Source: Comamonas composti DSM 21721 (lineage in GTDB: Bacteria; Pseudomonadota; Gammaproteobacteria; Burkholderiales; Burkholderiaceae_C). From it: a stretch of 64,000 bases of DNA. The notes beneath the pieces were generated by a model. The model saw only the letters and a program-made list of their open reading frames with translations, ran no database searches and was not told the origin of the DNA. Position numbers and translations under genes: made by a program. Every line of letters starts with the position of its first letter. Positions within the stretch are counted from its first letter, which is position 1. This document shows positions 1 through 7,878 of this stretch, in pieces. The DNA is taken from NCBI RefSeq assembly GCF_000429845.1, contig NZ_AUCQ01000013.1, positions 62,001 through 126,000 on the forward strand, given 5' to 3'.

Positions 1-776
1 TTACCAATGGTGGCGGCTACCCGACCTGCAGGCAGTGGTGGTCCGACGGCAGTAACGGACTGCGCGCGCGGCTGCTGGGGCAAGTGGACCCGAGCCTGCT
101 GAATCGCCTTGCGGGCTGGGCTGGATTCCTGAGCAGGGCCGAGGTGGACGACTCCGTGATCCGCGCCATCGCGTCACCGCGGCAGCAGAAATTGAACCAA
201 GGCAGCGTCTATACGGACTACGGCGGTCAGATCGACAAGACATTGCCCAATGTCGTCAACCGTGCCACCAGCGATGTTGGCTTGGCGGTTGGGGCTCTCG
301 CCGCCTTCCCGGCAATGGACGTAGTGCGCCAAGCACTGCCCATGGTGCTCGCACTGCTCAAGATGGCGCTCGTGATCTGCATTCCGCTAGTGCTGGTCGT
401 GGGCACCTATGACCTGAAGATGGTCGTCACCGTCAGCACCGTCCAGTTCGCGCTGTTCTTCACGGACTTCTGGTTTCAGCTCGCACGCTGGATCGACAGC
501 ACCATCCTCGATGCACTCTACGGGTGGGGCTTTGGCTGGAACCGGCCGCATACCAACTTCGACCCGCTGGTGGGGCTGAACAATGCCTTCGGCGACATGC
601 TTTTGATGTTCGTCACCGGCACGATGTTCTTGGTCCTGCCGACTTTCTGGGTGGCAGCTCTTGGGTGGGTCGGAGTAAAAGCCGGGGTTATCGCTCAGAA
701 CCTGGCTGTCGGTTCCAAGGAAGCACGCGATAGCGCGGGATCGGGCGTGAACAAGGTTACCGGCAAGGTGCTTTGA
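1..776 (+). CDS. TraG-like ICE mating protein, C-terminal part (5' truncated by window edge)
   Basis: The reading frame enters from the left edge (first whole codon at 3) and leaves about 257 visible residues. Three long hydrophobic stretches are seen, roughly residues 115-140, 145-165 and 200-225 of the visible part, so this is a polytopic inner-membrane protein. The phrases LNQGSVYTDYGGQIDKTLP and the aromatic segment TDFWFQLARWIDS recall the TraG N-terminal-domain proteins of ICEclc/PAGI-type elements, which act in mating-pair formation. The order TraG-like, DUF3742 on the opposite strand, PrlF/YhaV, TraI relaxase is the usual order in that ICE family, which supports the call. An internal GTG at 84 is not the real start, because the frame is open and conserved-looking upstream of it. 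Confidence 0.85.
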   Translation, partial: TNGGGYPTCRQWWSDGSNGLRARLLGQVDPSLLNRLAGWAGFLSRAEVDDSVIRAIASPRQQKLNQGSVYTDYGGQIDKTLPNVVNRATSDVGLAVGALAAFPAMDVVRQALPMVLALLKMALVICIPLVLVVGTYDLKMVVTVSTVQFALFFTDFWFQLARWIDSTILDALYGWGFGWNRPHTNFDPLVGLNNAFGDMLLMFVTGTMFLVLPTFWVAALGWVGVKAGVIAQNLAVGSKEARDSAGSGVNKVTGKVL

Positions 777-789
777 TCGGTCGCCCATT

Positions 790-1167
790 TCAGTCGTTGA
801 ACGGATCGTTCGGGTCGTGCGGGTCGATCCGCTGACCGCTGGACGAATACAGGCCAAAGCCTGCCTCGCCGTTTCGCAGTTCGTCCGGTTGCCTCCAGCG
901 ATCATCATTGACCGTCGAATTGCTGGCCGTCCATGCTGCGGCAACCCCAACCAGGAGCACCAACGCCAGCCAGAACGCGGCGTAGAACAGCAATCCCAGC
1001 GCGACCAGCTTCACTACCCATACGAGCACGGTGGCACCGGCAAGCGGCATCCCCTTGGAGGCGAGCCAACCCGACAACCTTCGCTCGCCGCGCGCATAGG
1101 CGCGCCATCCACGGCCAACGCTGCGGCCGAGGCGTTCTGCGGTGCTGATGCGGGTTGTCGTGTTCAT
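790..1167 (-). CDS. DUF3742 family ICE-associated membrane protein
   Basis: This 125-residue protein has a basic N-terminus (TAERLGRSVGRGWRAYARGERR) followed by one or two hydrophobic segments around residues 43-80, and an acidic, Asp/Pro-rich tail ending DPHDPNDPFND. Length, topology and position match the DUF3742 proteins that sit convergently next to the TraG-like gene in ICEclc/PAGI-type elements. Its role is not known. It faces traG tail to tail with only 13 bases between the two stop codons and lies downstream of the toxin-antitoxin genes on the same strand. Confidence 0.8.
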   Translation of the reverse strand: MNTTTRISTAERLGRSVGRGWRAYARGERRLSGWLASKGMPLAGATVLVWVVKLVALGLLFYAAFWLALVLLVGVAAAWTASNSTVNDDRWRQPDELRNGEAGFGLYSSSGQRIDPHDPNDPFND

Positions 1168-1194
1168 GGTCGTCTCCTGCTACATGAGGAATGC

Positions 1195-1653
1195 CTATTC
1201 CAGTTTGCTCCAATCCTGCTTGCTTGCCTGCACCAATACGTTCCAATCGTCTGGCGGATTTCCACGTCCGAGCATTTTCTCGAACACGGCATAGGGATCT
1301 GACTTGCTCCCCGAAGACCGCAAGGTCTGCTCATCATTGACCCAGGCGTACACGATGACCTTGGCCTTCGAGTCGTACCGGAAGAACAACCGGAACCGCC
1401 TTCCGATCTTGGCCCGTCGCCAGTGCCGGTGGGCGGGCCCCAGGGTGTTGCCCTGGCGGTACTCGTCTCGTGCCGGATCACCGGGCACCACATCCAATAT
1501 CAACTGATTCAAGGCCCTGAAGAGCTTGACGTTGGCGTTGGACTCGAAGCCTTCCGGGTCGTTCTCTTGCGCGCGCCGTGCGGCTCCGTGCAATTTTTGC
1601 AACTGCTCGATCACACAGTCGTGGAACAGCAATGCCCAGCCATGCCGTTGCAT
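1195..1653 (-). CDS. yhaV: YhaV-family toxin (ribonuclease) of a type II toxin-antitoxin pair
   Basis: The 152-residue protein begins MQRHGWALLFHDCVIEQLQKL and contains the segments NQLILDVVPGDPARDEYRQG and RRFRLFFRYDSKAKVIVYAWVNDE, which are typical of YhaV toxins (RelE-like fold mRNA interferases). Its ATG shares one base with the TGA of the upstream antitoxin (overlap at 1653), so the two are translationally coupled, as in E. coli prlF-yhaV. On a conjugative element such a pair probably stabilises inheritance; that role is inferred. Confidence 0.88.
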   Translation of the reverse strand: MQRHGWALLFHDCVIEQLQKLHGAARRAQENDPEGFESNANVKLFRALNQLILDVVPGDPARDEYRQGNTLGPAHRHWRRAKIGRRFRLFFRYDSKAKVIVYAWVNDEQTLRSSGSKSDPYAVFEKMLGRGNPPDDWNVLVQASKQDWSKLE

Positions 1654-1970
1654 CAGAGTTCCACTTCGCCGTCGATCTCCTCGCCCAGGTTCACGCTATG
1701 ACCTGCATGCTCCAGCATGGCACGAGCCAAGTCCTCGGGCAGGCCCTGGACATTCCGACCAGCCTCGATGTCGCGGGCCAGCAGGCTCAGGAACGCGCCG
1801 ATGGCGGGGTCCTCGTGCTCGGCGTCAACGCGGGTGACAACGACTTCGCTGCCCCGCAGGTCGAACGCGAGCTTGCCGCCGGCATCGACACCGAGCGCCT
1901 GCCGGATGGGCTTGGGCAGCGTGATCTGGCCTTTGGACGTCAGCGTGGCAACTTCATGAATGGCAGGCAT
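1653..1970 (-). CDS. prlF: PrlF/SohA-type antitoxin, AbrB fold
   Basis: The start at 1970 is preferred over a longer frame from 2039, because MPAIHEVATLTSKGQITLPKP is the natural AbrB-type swapped-hairpin N-terminus and the extra upstream codons run through the operator palindrome. The 105-residue product carries the AbrB/SpoVT DNA-binding signature TLTSKGQITLPKPIRQALG at residues 8-26 and an acidic C-terminus (EEIDGEVEL) suited to toxin binding. It overlaps yhaV by one base. Autoregulation through the palindrome at 2000-2019, 30 bases upstream of the start codon, is likely. Confidence 0.88.
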   Translation of the reverse strand: MPAIHEVATLTSKGQITLPKPIRQALGVDAGGKLAFDLRGSEVVVTRVDAEHEDPAIGAFLSLLARDIEAGRNVQGLPEDLARAMLEHAGHSVNLGEEIDGEVEL

Positions 1971-1999
1971 GGTGGTTCTCCTGATGGCGACGCCACTAT

Positions 2000-2019
2000 G
2001 GTAAGGAAATTTCCTTACC
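2000..2019. promoter_or_regulatory. Perfect 20-bp palindrome, probable PrlF/YhaV operator
   Basis: The sequence GGTAAGGAAATTTCCTTACC is identical to its own reverse complement and lies 30 bases upstream of the antitoxin start. AbrB-type antitoxins autoregulate by binding symmetric sites at this position. The link to PrlF is inferred from place and symmetry. Confidence 0.7.
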
Positions 2020-2274
2020 GTGTCAATGTTAGCCCTCATGATGCTCTCCAGAGTCCAAGAATCGGGCCATCGTATGGCGGGAACAGCGAGCCTTCACGCA
2101 CCAATCCGGCCCGCTGCAACCCGCATTGGTGGTGGACGGCAAGCGCACGCCGCCCTATATCCAAATGGTTAAAGGCCAAAGGGCCGAAAGGGCAAGGGAA
2201 GGGGCTGCAAGGGGAAAGGCCCTACCTCGAAAAGGCAAAAGGCCTCCCTGTCGGCCCGCCACCAGGACACCCAC
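2020..2274. other. Intergenic region between prlF and traI, purine-rich; possible oriT area
   Basis: No gene is supported here, though several frames are open. The stretch 2160-2250 is strikingly purine-rich on the top strand and repeats AAAGG-type units, including several AAAGGCC or AAGGCC copies. It lies directly upstream of the relaxase gene, where transfer origins often sit. No nick motif can be assigned from the sequence alone, so the oriT idea is speculative. Confidence 0.3.
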
Positions 2275-4134
2275 ATGCTCTCTCTGTTCCAGCGAAAACG
2301 GCCCTCCGTGGCTGCCGCTCCGTCGCCAGCACCCTCCATTGACCTCCCGAAAGGGCGGCTGCGGCCCGAGTCGGCCGCCTCGCTGCTGGCGACACCGCGC
2401 CGGCAGAAGCTGCTGGAACACATCTGGCAGCGCACGTCGCTGTCGCGCAGGCAGTTCGCCACCCTCTATCGCGCACCGCTGGAACGCTACGCCGAGCTGG
2501 TCCAGCGGTTTCCCGCCTCGGAGGCCCATCACCATGCGTACCCCGGCGGCATGCTGGACCACGGACTGGAGATCGTTGCCTACGCCCTCAAGCTGCGGCA
2601 ATCGCACCTGTTACCGGCCGGCAGCACCCCGGAGGACCAGGCCGCGCAATCCGAAGCCTGGACCGCCGCCGTCGCCTACGCGGCCTTGCTACACGACGTC
2701 GGCAAGCTCGCCGTCGATCTCCACGTCGAGTTGGCCGACGGCAGCACGTGGCACCCCTGGCACGGCCCATTGCGCCAGCCGTACCGCTTCCGCTACCGAG
2801 ACGATCGCGAATACCGCCTGCACAGCGCGGCGACGGGCTTGCTCTATCGCCAACTGCTCGACCGCCACCTTCTGGACTGGCTCAGTGATTATCCGGCCCT
2901 CTGGGCACCGCTGCTCTATGTGCTGGCCGGTCAATACGAACATGCCGGTGTACTGGGTGAGCTTGTCGTACAGGCTGATCGTGCTTCGGTGGCGCAGGAA
3001 CTGGGTGGCGATCCGGCCCGCGCCATGGCCGCGCCCAAGCACGCGCTGCAACGCAAGCTGCTGGACGGATTGCGCTACCTGCTCAAGGAAGAGTTGAAGT
3101 TGAACCAGCCCGAAGCCTCCGATGGCTGGCTCACCGAGGATGCCTTGTGGCTGGTGAGCAAGACCTGTTCCGACAAGCTGCGCGCCCACTTGTTGTCTCA
3201 GGGCATCGATGGCATTCCTGCGAACAACACCGCCGTGTTCAACGTGCTGCAGGACCACGGCATGTTGCAGACCACATCGGACGGCAAGGCAATCTGGCGC
3301 GCGACCGTGACCAGCTCCACTGGCTGGTCCCACTCCTTCACGCTGCTGCGCCTCGCTCCTGCGCTAATTTGGAAAACCGGCGAGCGGCCGGCGCCGTTCG
3401 CAGGCACTGTGGCGATCGACACGGCATCTGCCGATAAAGACACCGATGCCTCGGCCTCTTCGCCAGCGATCATAGCGAGACCGACCGTGGAAGGTCAGGA
3501 GCCCGCGCCATGGGAGGGCGGCGGCGGCACCGACACGATTCCTTCGCCCGTGGGCCAGGCCGTGACCGACGTCATGGAGGATCTGCTGGCAATGGTGGAG
3601 AGGGGCGATTCGGAGCGCGAAAAACAGAATGCGGAAGCCGCCTTGGGCGAGGCGCCTGCCACGCGCTCCGAAGTGCTCGCGCCAACCTTGGCTGCGGCGC
3701 TGTCTTCGTCACCTATGCGTCAGCCCGTGCTCTCGACGGAGCAACCGTCCGGCGAGCATTTCATGGCATGGCTGAAACAGGGTATCGCCTCACGCCGGCT
3801 TATCATCAACGACGCGAAGGCACTGGTGCATACCGTGATTGATACCGCGTACTTGGTCAGCCCCGGCGTCTTTCAGCGCTATGCCCAGGAGCACCCTGAG
3901 GTACGCACGCTGGCCAAGCAGGAAAACCAACAAGATTGGCAGTGGGTGCAAAAGCGATTCGAGCGACTGCAATTGCATTGCAAGCAGCCTAACGGCCTAA
4001 ACATCTGGACCTGCGAAGTCTCCGGGCCTCGGAAATCACGGCAACTTCATGGGTACTTGCTGGAACACGCTCATCTTCTATTCGCGCAAATCCCCCCCAA
4101 CAACCCATACCTTAGGGTACTGAGCAGCAAGTAG
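2275..4134 (+). CDS. traI: MobH-family relaxase (TraI) of the ICE
   Basis: This 619-residue protein belongs to the MobH relaxases of ICEclc/PAGI-type elements, which nick at oriT and pilot the transferred strand. The N-terminal TraI domain (about residues 30-320) shows the triple histidine HHH at 85-87, YPGGMLDHGL at 89-98 and the HD metal motif LLHDVGK with H140/D141. This HD-hydrolase-like architecture marks MobH, which does not use the usual Tyr/three-His relaxase fold. A Pro/Ala/Glu-rich linker (about 385-485) leads to a C-terminal TraI_2_C-like domain starting near FMAWLKQGI. AGGA at 2263-2266 is a suitable ribosome site for the ATG at 2275. Downstream the strand continues into cargo. 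Confidence 0.92.
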   Translation: MLSLFQRKRPSVAAAPSPAPSIDLPKGRLRPESAASLLATPRRQKLLEHIWQRTSLSRRQFATLYRAPLERYAELVQRFPASEAHHHAYPGGMLDHGLEIVAYALKLRQSHLLPAGSTPEDQAAQSEAWTAAVAYAALLHDVGKLAVDLHVELADGSTWHPWHGPLRQPYRFRYRDDREYRLHSAATGLLYRQLLDRHLLDWLSDYPALWAPLLYVLAGQYEHAGVLGELVVQADRASVAQELGGDPARAMAAPKHALQRKLLDGLRYLLKEELKLNQPEASDGWLTEDALWLVSKTCSDKLRAHLLSQGIDGIPANNTAVFNVLQDHGMLQTTSDGKAIWRATVTSSTGWSHSFTLLRLAPALIWKTGERPAPFAGTVAIDTASADKDTDASASSPAIIARPTVEGQEPAPWEGGGGTDTIPSPVGQAVTDVMEDLLAMVERGDSEREKQNAEAALGEAPATRSEVLAPTLAAALSSSPMRQPVLSTEQPSGEHFMAWLKQGIASRRLIINDAKALVHTVIDTAYLVSPGVFQRYAQEHPEVRTLAKQENQQDWQWVQKRFERLQLHCKQPNGLNIWTCEVSGPRKSRQLHGYLLEHAHLLFAQIPPNNPYLRVLSSK

Positions 4135-4308
4135 ACGCACTGTCAAAAAGCCAACTATGTTTGCTTAGCTGACTCGCTGCGAGCTGAAGGCGCAGCGCGG
4201 CGAAAGATCAGCTACAGAAAAATCTCTGGACTGTCAATAGCGACAGCTGTAAAATAAAAAACGGAGGCGTTCACATCTTTTTTTACTTTAGAGCAATAAG
4301 AAAACGAC
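4135..4308 (+). promoter_or_regulatory. AT-rich leader upstream of the copper/methanobactin cargo
   Basis: This 174-bp gap is clearly more AT-rich than its surroundings and is the likely promoter region for the cargo operon. It contains a short inverted repeat with arms CTGTC (4231-4235) and GACAG (4242-4246), directly followed by TGTAAAATAA, which could serve as a -10 region. No CueR-like, ECF-type or Fur-like site could be recognised with confidence. Confidence 0.35.
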
Positions 4309-4716
4309 ATGCGATTTTGGAGGCTGCTTCGTAACAGAACACGCCGCTTCGGTACGGTTGCCGTGGCGGTGGTGTTTCTGTTGCAGTCCTTCGCCGTAGC
4401 AAGCATGCCTTTGGTGTCCATCTCGGCAGATGAAGAGATGGTCGTCATCTGCACCGGCTCAGGCATGAAGACCGTGCCTTTGTCGGATTTTGGTATCGAT
4501 CTTGATCAAGATCAGCCAGACACCGAGACGATGCCATCCAGTGGTATGTGTGCGTTGTGTCCGCTCGCACATTGCGTGGGGCTTCCGCCATCAATGGCGT
4601 TTCTGCCCGCCCTCGATCTCAACACTCACGCACCTCAAGCTCCTCCGGCAGAACACTTTGTAGCCGAAGGCTTCAGAACTGCGCACCAAGCACGCGCGCC
4701 CCCCTCCAACGTCTGA
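4309..4716 (+). CDS. DUF2946 family exported protein, probably copper related
   Basis: The 135-residue product has a basic N-terminus and a hydrophobic signal or anchor segment (about residues 14-32). It then carries the DUF2946 hallmark CALCPLAHC at 81-89 (Cys81, Cys84, His88, Cys89) and a further Cys at 48. DUF2946 proteins commonly sit beside TonB-dependent copper receptors, and a TonB receptor gene follows here after 69 bases. The Cys/His cluster suggests metal binding, but no biochemical function is established for the family. It is the first gene of the unidirectional copper cargo. Confidence 0.75.
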   Translation: MRFWRLLRNRTRRFGTVAVAVVFLLQSFAVASMPLVSISADEEMVVICTGSGMKTVPLSDFGIDLDQDQPDTETMPSSGMCALCPLAHCVGLPPSMAFLPALDLNTHAPQAPPAEHFVAEGFRTAHQARAPPSNV

Positions 4717-4785
4717 TTCGCAGCCCATTGGGCCGTGCAGAGTACTTCCTGCGCGGCCTTCGCCACGATCATTGTTGGAGTTTTT

Positions 4786-6975
4786 ATGTCCGGAGATTCT
4801 TCCGCGATCGGCGCTGGCCGTTCGCGTCTGCGCCCTCGTGCGCGAACAGTCGCCATCCGAGCGCAGTTCTTTCAGCACCGTGTAGCCACGGCCCTCAGTG
4901 AAGCTCTGCCGAACGTCCGGAATCCGGCCGGCACGGCGTTCACACTGGCACTCGCGGCGTCCTGCGTGCTTGCCCACCAGAGCGCCTACGCGCAGCAGCA
5001 TGACAACGCTGTTGAGTCCAAAGACACTCAAGCCACCACCGTCCTGGATACCGTCACGGTGACGGCCACGCGCAGTCCGCACAGCCGATTTGACGTGCCA
5101 GCCTCTGTCTCGACGGTGACCCGCGAGGAACTGGACGATGCTCAAGCAAGCACCGTCTCCACCCTGCTGCAAGCACTTCCCAACGTGAACTATGGCGGCG
5201 GTCCGCGACCTGCCGCCCAAAGTCCTGCAATTCGTGGCCTCCAGGGACCGCGCATCATCCTGTCCGTGGACGGCGCGCGTCGCAACTACGAGGGTGGCGT
5301 CAACACCCCGTTGCTGATCGATCCGGATTTCATTCGGCAGGTCGATGTCGTGCGCGGCCCGGTCTCGGCCGTGTACGGCGGCGGTGGACTGGGTGGCGTG
5401 ATGGCATTCGAGACCATCGGTGCAGCGGATTTCCTGGAATCCGGCAAGAACTTCGGCGGGCAGGTCAAAGGCGGCTATCGCAGCGCCAATGAGGAATGGT
5501 CAACGAACCTGACTGCCGCAGCGCGCTCCGGAAACTTCGACGTTCTGGCCAGCGGGACCTTCCGCGACTTCGGCGAAATCCACACCGGCGCCAGCGGCGA
5601 CCACGCGAAGTACCCTAACGACGGCAACCTGAAGAGTGGTCTGTTCAAAGGCGGTTTTTCTCCCAACGAACTCAACCGGCTAGAACTGAGCTACCAGCGT
5701 TTCGTCGACAAGATGGTGGGCCCCACCAATCCCGGTGGCAACCTGCTCTCCCAGTTCTCGCATGATCTCAAGCGCGACCAGGAGCAGTACACCGGTAGCT
5801 GGGCCTTTCGCGATACCGATCGCAGGTTGCTGGACGGCAAGCTGACGGTTTACCAGACGACGTTCAAACTCGACAGCCATAGCCTGGCGACTCCCCCGCA
5901 GGCCGACACCACCACGATGACCAAGACGGTCGGGGCCAGCCTGCAGAACAGCAGCCGGTTCGATACCGGCCCCTGGATGGCGCATCGTCTCACCTACGGC
6001 GTGGATATGTACCGCGACACCAGCGAGAACACGTCCGCAGGCCAGTCCAACAGCGTGCTGCCCAACGGGCGGATGCGTGCCGTGGGCGTGTTCCTGCAGG
6101 ACGAGATTTCGTTCCTTGACAAGTGGACGCTGATCGGAGCCCTGCGTCACGACGACTACAAGCTCACGTCTCCCGGTCAGAGTGAGGTCAGCCACAACAA
6201 GCTCTCGCCCAAGGTCACCCTCAAGTACCAACCCTGGGAGGTCCTCGGCGTTTACGCCAGCTACGGCAAGGCCTACCGCGGCCCGACTCTGACGGAGATG
6301 TTTGGCAACCTGAACACGAACCGGGCGCTGTTCAACTTCCGGCCCAACACCAATCTGAAGCCCGAGACCAGCACCGCAAAGGAGGTGGGGGCCACCCTGT
6401 CGTTTGACGATGTGCTGGGTGCGGGCGACCGCCTGCGCGTGAAGGCCGCGTACTTCACCGAGGACGTGGAAGACATGATCGATCAGCAGGTGGTCGGCCG
6501 CTTTACGCGTGAAGCACCCTTCGTTGGAACCGGCCTCATCTTCCAGCGCAACAACGTGGCCCGCGCCGAGCGACATGGCGGCGAGTTGGAAGTGGCCTAC
6601 GCTTGGGATGACCTTACCTTGGGCCTGGGCTACTCGCGGCTGCGCTCGAAGAACGCCGAGACGGGTGCGCACCTGTACGCCCCGCCAGACAAGCTTGCCT
6701 TCGGCGCGCAGTACCGGATCGACAACAACTGGTCCGTGCGCTATTTGGGGCAGTTCGTACGCGCCCAGGACTACGACGCGACGGAACTGCGCCGGCGCAG
6801 TGGCTATGCCGTGCACGACATCGGAGTGTCCTACCAGCAACGTCAGTACCGCGTGGATGTCGGCGTCACGAACCTGTTTAACAAGGGCTACGCCACGTAC
6901 CAGCAATCGATGGCCGAGACATTCAGCTACGAACAGGGCCGCAGCGTCAATGTGACGCTGAGCGCCCGGTTCTGA
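4786..6975 (+). CDS. TonB-dependent outer-membrane receptor, candidate copper-methanobactin importer (MbnT-like)
   Basis: The 729-residue start at 4786 is chosen because GGAG sits five bases upstream; an in-frame start at 4735 lacks this. A long N-region precedes the signal core and the probable cleavage after AYAQ (residue 70). The TonB box DTVTVTAT is at 88-95, the plug follows (VSTVTREELDDAQASTVSTL, then RGLQGPRIILSVDGARRNYEGG and VVRGPVSAVYGGG), and the barrel ends in the terminal phenylalanine VNVTLSARF. The family transports chelated metals and haem. Plug wording is closest to haem/haemoglobin-type receptors, so haem is the main alternative substrate. Position directly before mbnP/mbnH/mbnA and after DUF2946 argues for copper or copper-methanobactin uptake, by inference. 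A gap of 12 bases to mbnP indicates one transcript. Confidence 0.8.
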   Translation: MSGDSSAIGAGRSRLRPRARTVAIRAQFFQHRVATALSEALPNVRNPAGTAFTLALAASCVLAHQSAYAQQHDNAVESKDTQATTVLDTVTVTATRSPHSRFDVPASVSTVTREELDDAQASTVSTLLQALPNVNYGGGPRPAAQSPAIRGLQGPRIILSVDGARRNYEGGVNTPLLIDPDFIRQVDVVRGPVSAVYGGGGLGGVMAFETIGAADFLESGKNFGGQVKGGYRSANEEWSTNLTAAARSGNFDVLASGTFRDFGEIHTGASGDHAKYPNDGNLKSGLFKGGFSPNELNRLELSYQRFVDKMVGPTNPGGNLLSQFSHDLKRDQEQYTGSWAFRDTDRRLLDGKLTVYQTTFKLDSHSLATPPQADTTTMTKTVGASLQNSSRFDTGPWMAHRLTYGVDMYRDTSENTSAGQSNSVLPNGRMRAVGVFLQDEISFLDKWTLIGALRHDDYKLTSPGQSEVSHNKLSPKVTLKYQPWEVLGVYASYGKAYRGPTLTEMFGNLNTNRALFNFRPNTNLKPETSTAKEVGATLSFDDVLGAGDRLRVKAAYFTEDVEDMIDQQVVGRFTREAPFVGTGLIFQRNNVARAERHGGELEVAYAWDDLTLGLGYSRLRSKNAETGAHLYAPPDKLAFGAQYRIDNNWSVRYLGQFVRAQDYDATELRRRSGYAVHDIGVSYQQRQYRVDVGVTNLFNKGYATYQQSMAETFSYEQGRSVNVTLSARF

Positions 6976-6987
6976 CGGGAGGCCAAT

Positions 6988-7878
6988 ATGCGAGTCAGTC
7001 ACTTGACGGCAGCGGTGGTCTTGACGGCCGGCCTGTCCGCGTGCGTGAGCACCCCTTCGCCCCATGGGGGCGACCTTCAGACTGTGGCCATCACCTTCGA
7101 GGTGGTAGCCAACGGTCAGGCCGCTCGCTGCGGGACATCTCTGGGCGCGCTGGGCAGCGATGCGAAGCGCGCGACACTGCGCGATGCTCGGTTCTACGTG
7201 CAAGACGTGGCATTGGTGGGACCCGATGGCAAGCGAACGCCCATCGCCCTGACTTCCAACGACTGGCAGAACGAGCAGGTCGCCCTGCTCGACTTCGAGG
7301 ATGCCACCGGCACGTGCGTCGGGGGAACCTCCGCGACCAATGCGGTGGTCACTGGCACGGTGCCGGCCGGTCGCTATACCGGCCTGGCCTTCACCGTGGG
7401 CGTTCCGCGCACGTTGAACCACACCAGCACCGAGTTGGAGGGGGCGCCGCTGGACATCGCGGCTATGGGCTGGAGCTGGCAGGCGGGGCGCAAGTTCGCC
7501 AAGATCGAGATTGACCCGGAGGGCGGCGTCACGAAGCCCGATGGCTCACGTTCCGCGTCTTGGTATGTGCATCTGGGTTCAACCGGCTGCACCGGCAATC
7601 CCGTCACCGGGCAGACAGTGTCCTGCCTGCGCTCGAATCGCCTCCCGGTAGTGATGGAGCGATTCGACCTGAACGCACAGCGGGTCGAGCTGGATCTGAC
7701 CTCACTGTTCCAGGCCACGCGCGTTTCCGAGGATCGGGGAGGTGCCGTGGGTTGCATGAGTGGGCCAACCGACCCCGAGTGCGGTGCCATCTTCCAGCGT
7801 CTGGGCTTGTCCCTGGAGAGCGGAGAGCCTGATGTGCCAGGTCATTCGCCACTATTCACGGTCGGAACCAAGCCGTGA
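6988..7878 (+). CDS. mbnP: MbnP-type copper-binding lipoprotein (four-Cys 'metallo-mystery pair' family)
   Basis: This 296-residue protein is a predicted lipoprotein: the lipobox LSAC gives lipidated Cys19. It carries six further cysteines at 48, 110, 201, 213, 256 and 265. The motif MGWSWQAGRKF at 160-170 is characteristic of MbnP, a periplasmic copper-binding protein in which a tryptophan is oxidised to kynurenine by its partner MbnH. Trp162 and Trp164 are the obvious candidates here, though which residue is modified cannot be read from sequence. Its stop overlaps the mbnH start by four bases, the usual gene pair. GGAGG lies just before the ATG. Confidence 0.9.
   Translation: MRVSHLTAAVVLTAGLSACVSTPSPHGGDLQTVAITFEVVANGQAARCGTSLGALGSDAKRATLRDARFYVQDVALVGPDGKRTPIALTSNDWQNEQVALLDFEDATGTCVGGTSATNAVVTGTVPAGRYTGLAFTVGVPRTLNHTSTELEGAPLDIAAMGWSWQAGRKFAKIEIDPEGGVTKPDGSRSASWYVHLGSTGCTGNPVTGQTVSCLRSNRLPVVMERFDLNAQRVELDLTSLFQATRVSEDRGGAVGCMSGPTDPECGAIFQRLGLSLESGEPDVPGHSPLFTVGTKP

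Noticed and set aside
1653-2039. Longer antitoxin start at 2039
   Set aside because: The extra codons would translate the palindromic operator; MPAIHEV at 1970 is the natural AbrB-type start.
5680-7422. 580-codon minus-strand frame
   Set aside because: It lies opposite the TonB receptor and mbnP, both with clear family motifs, and shows no recognisable domain.
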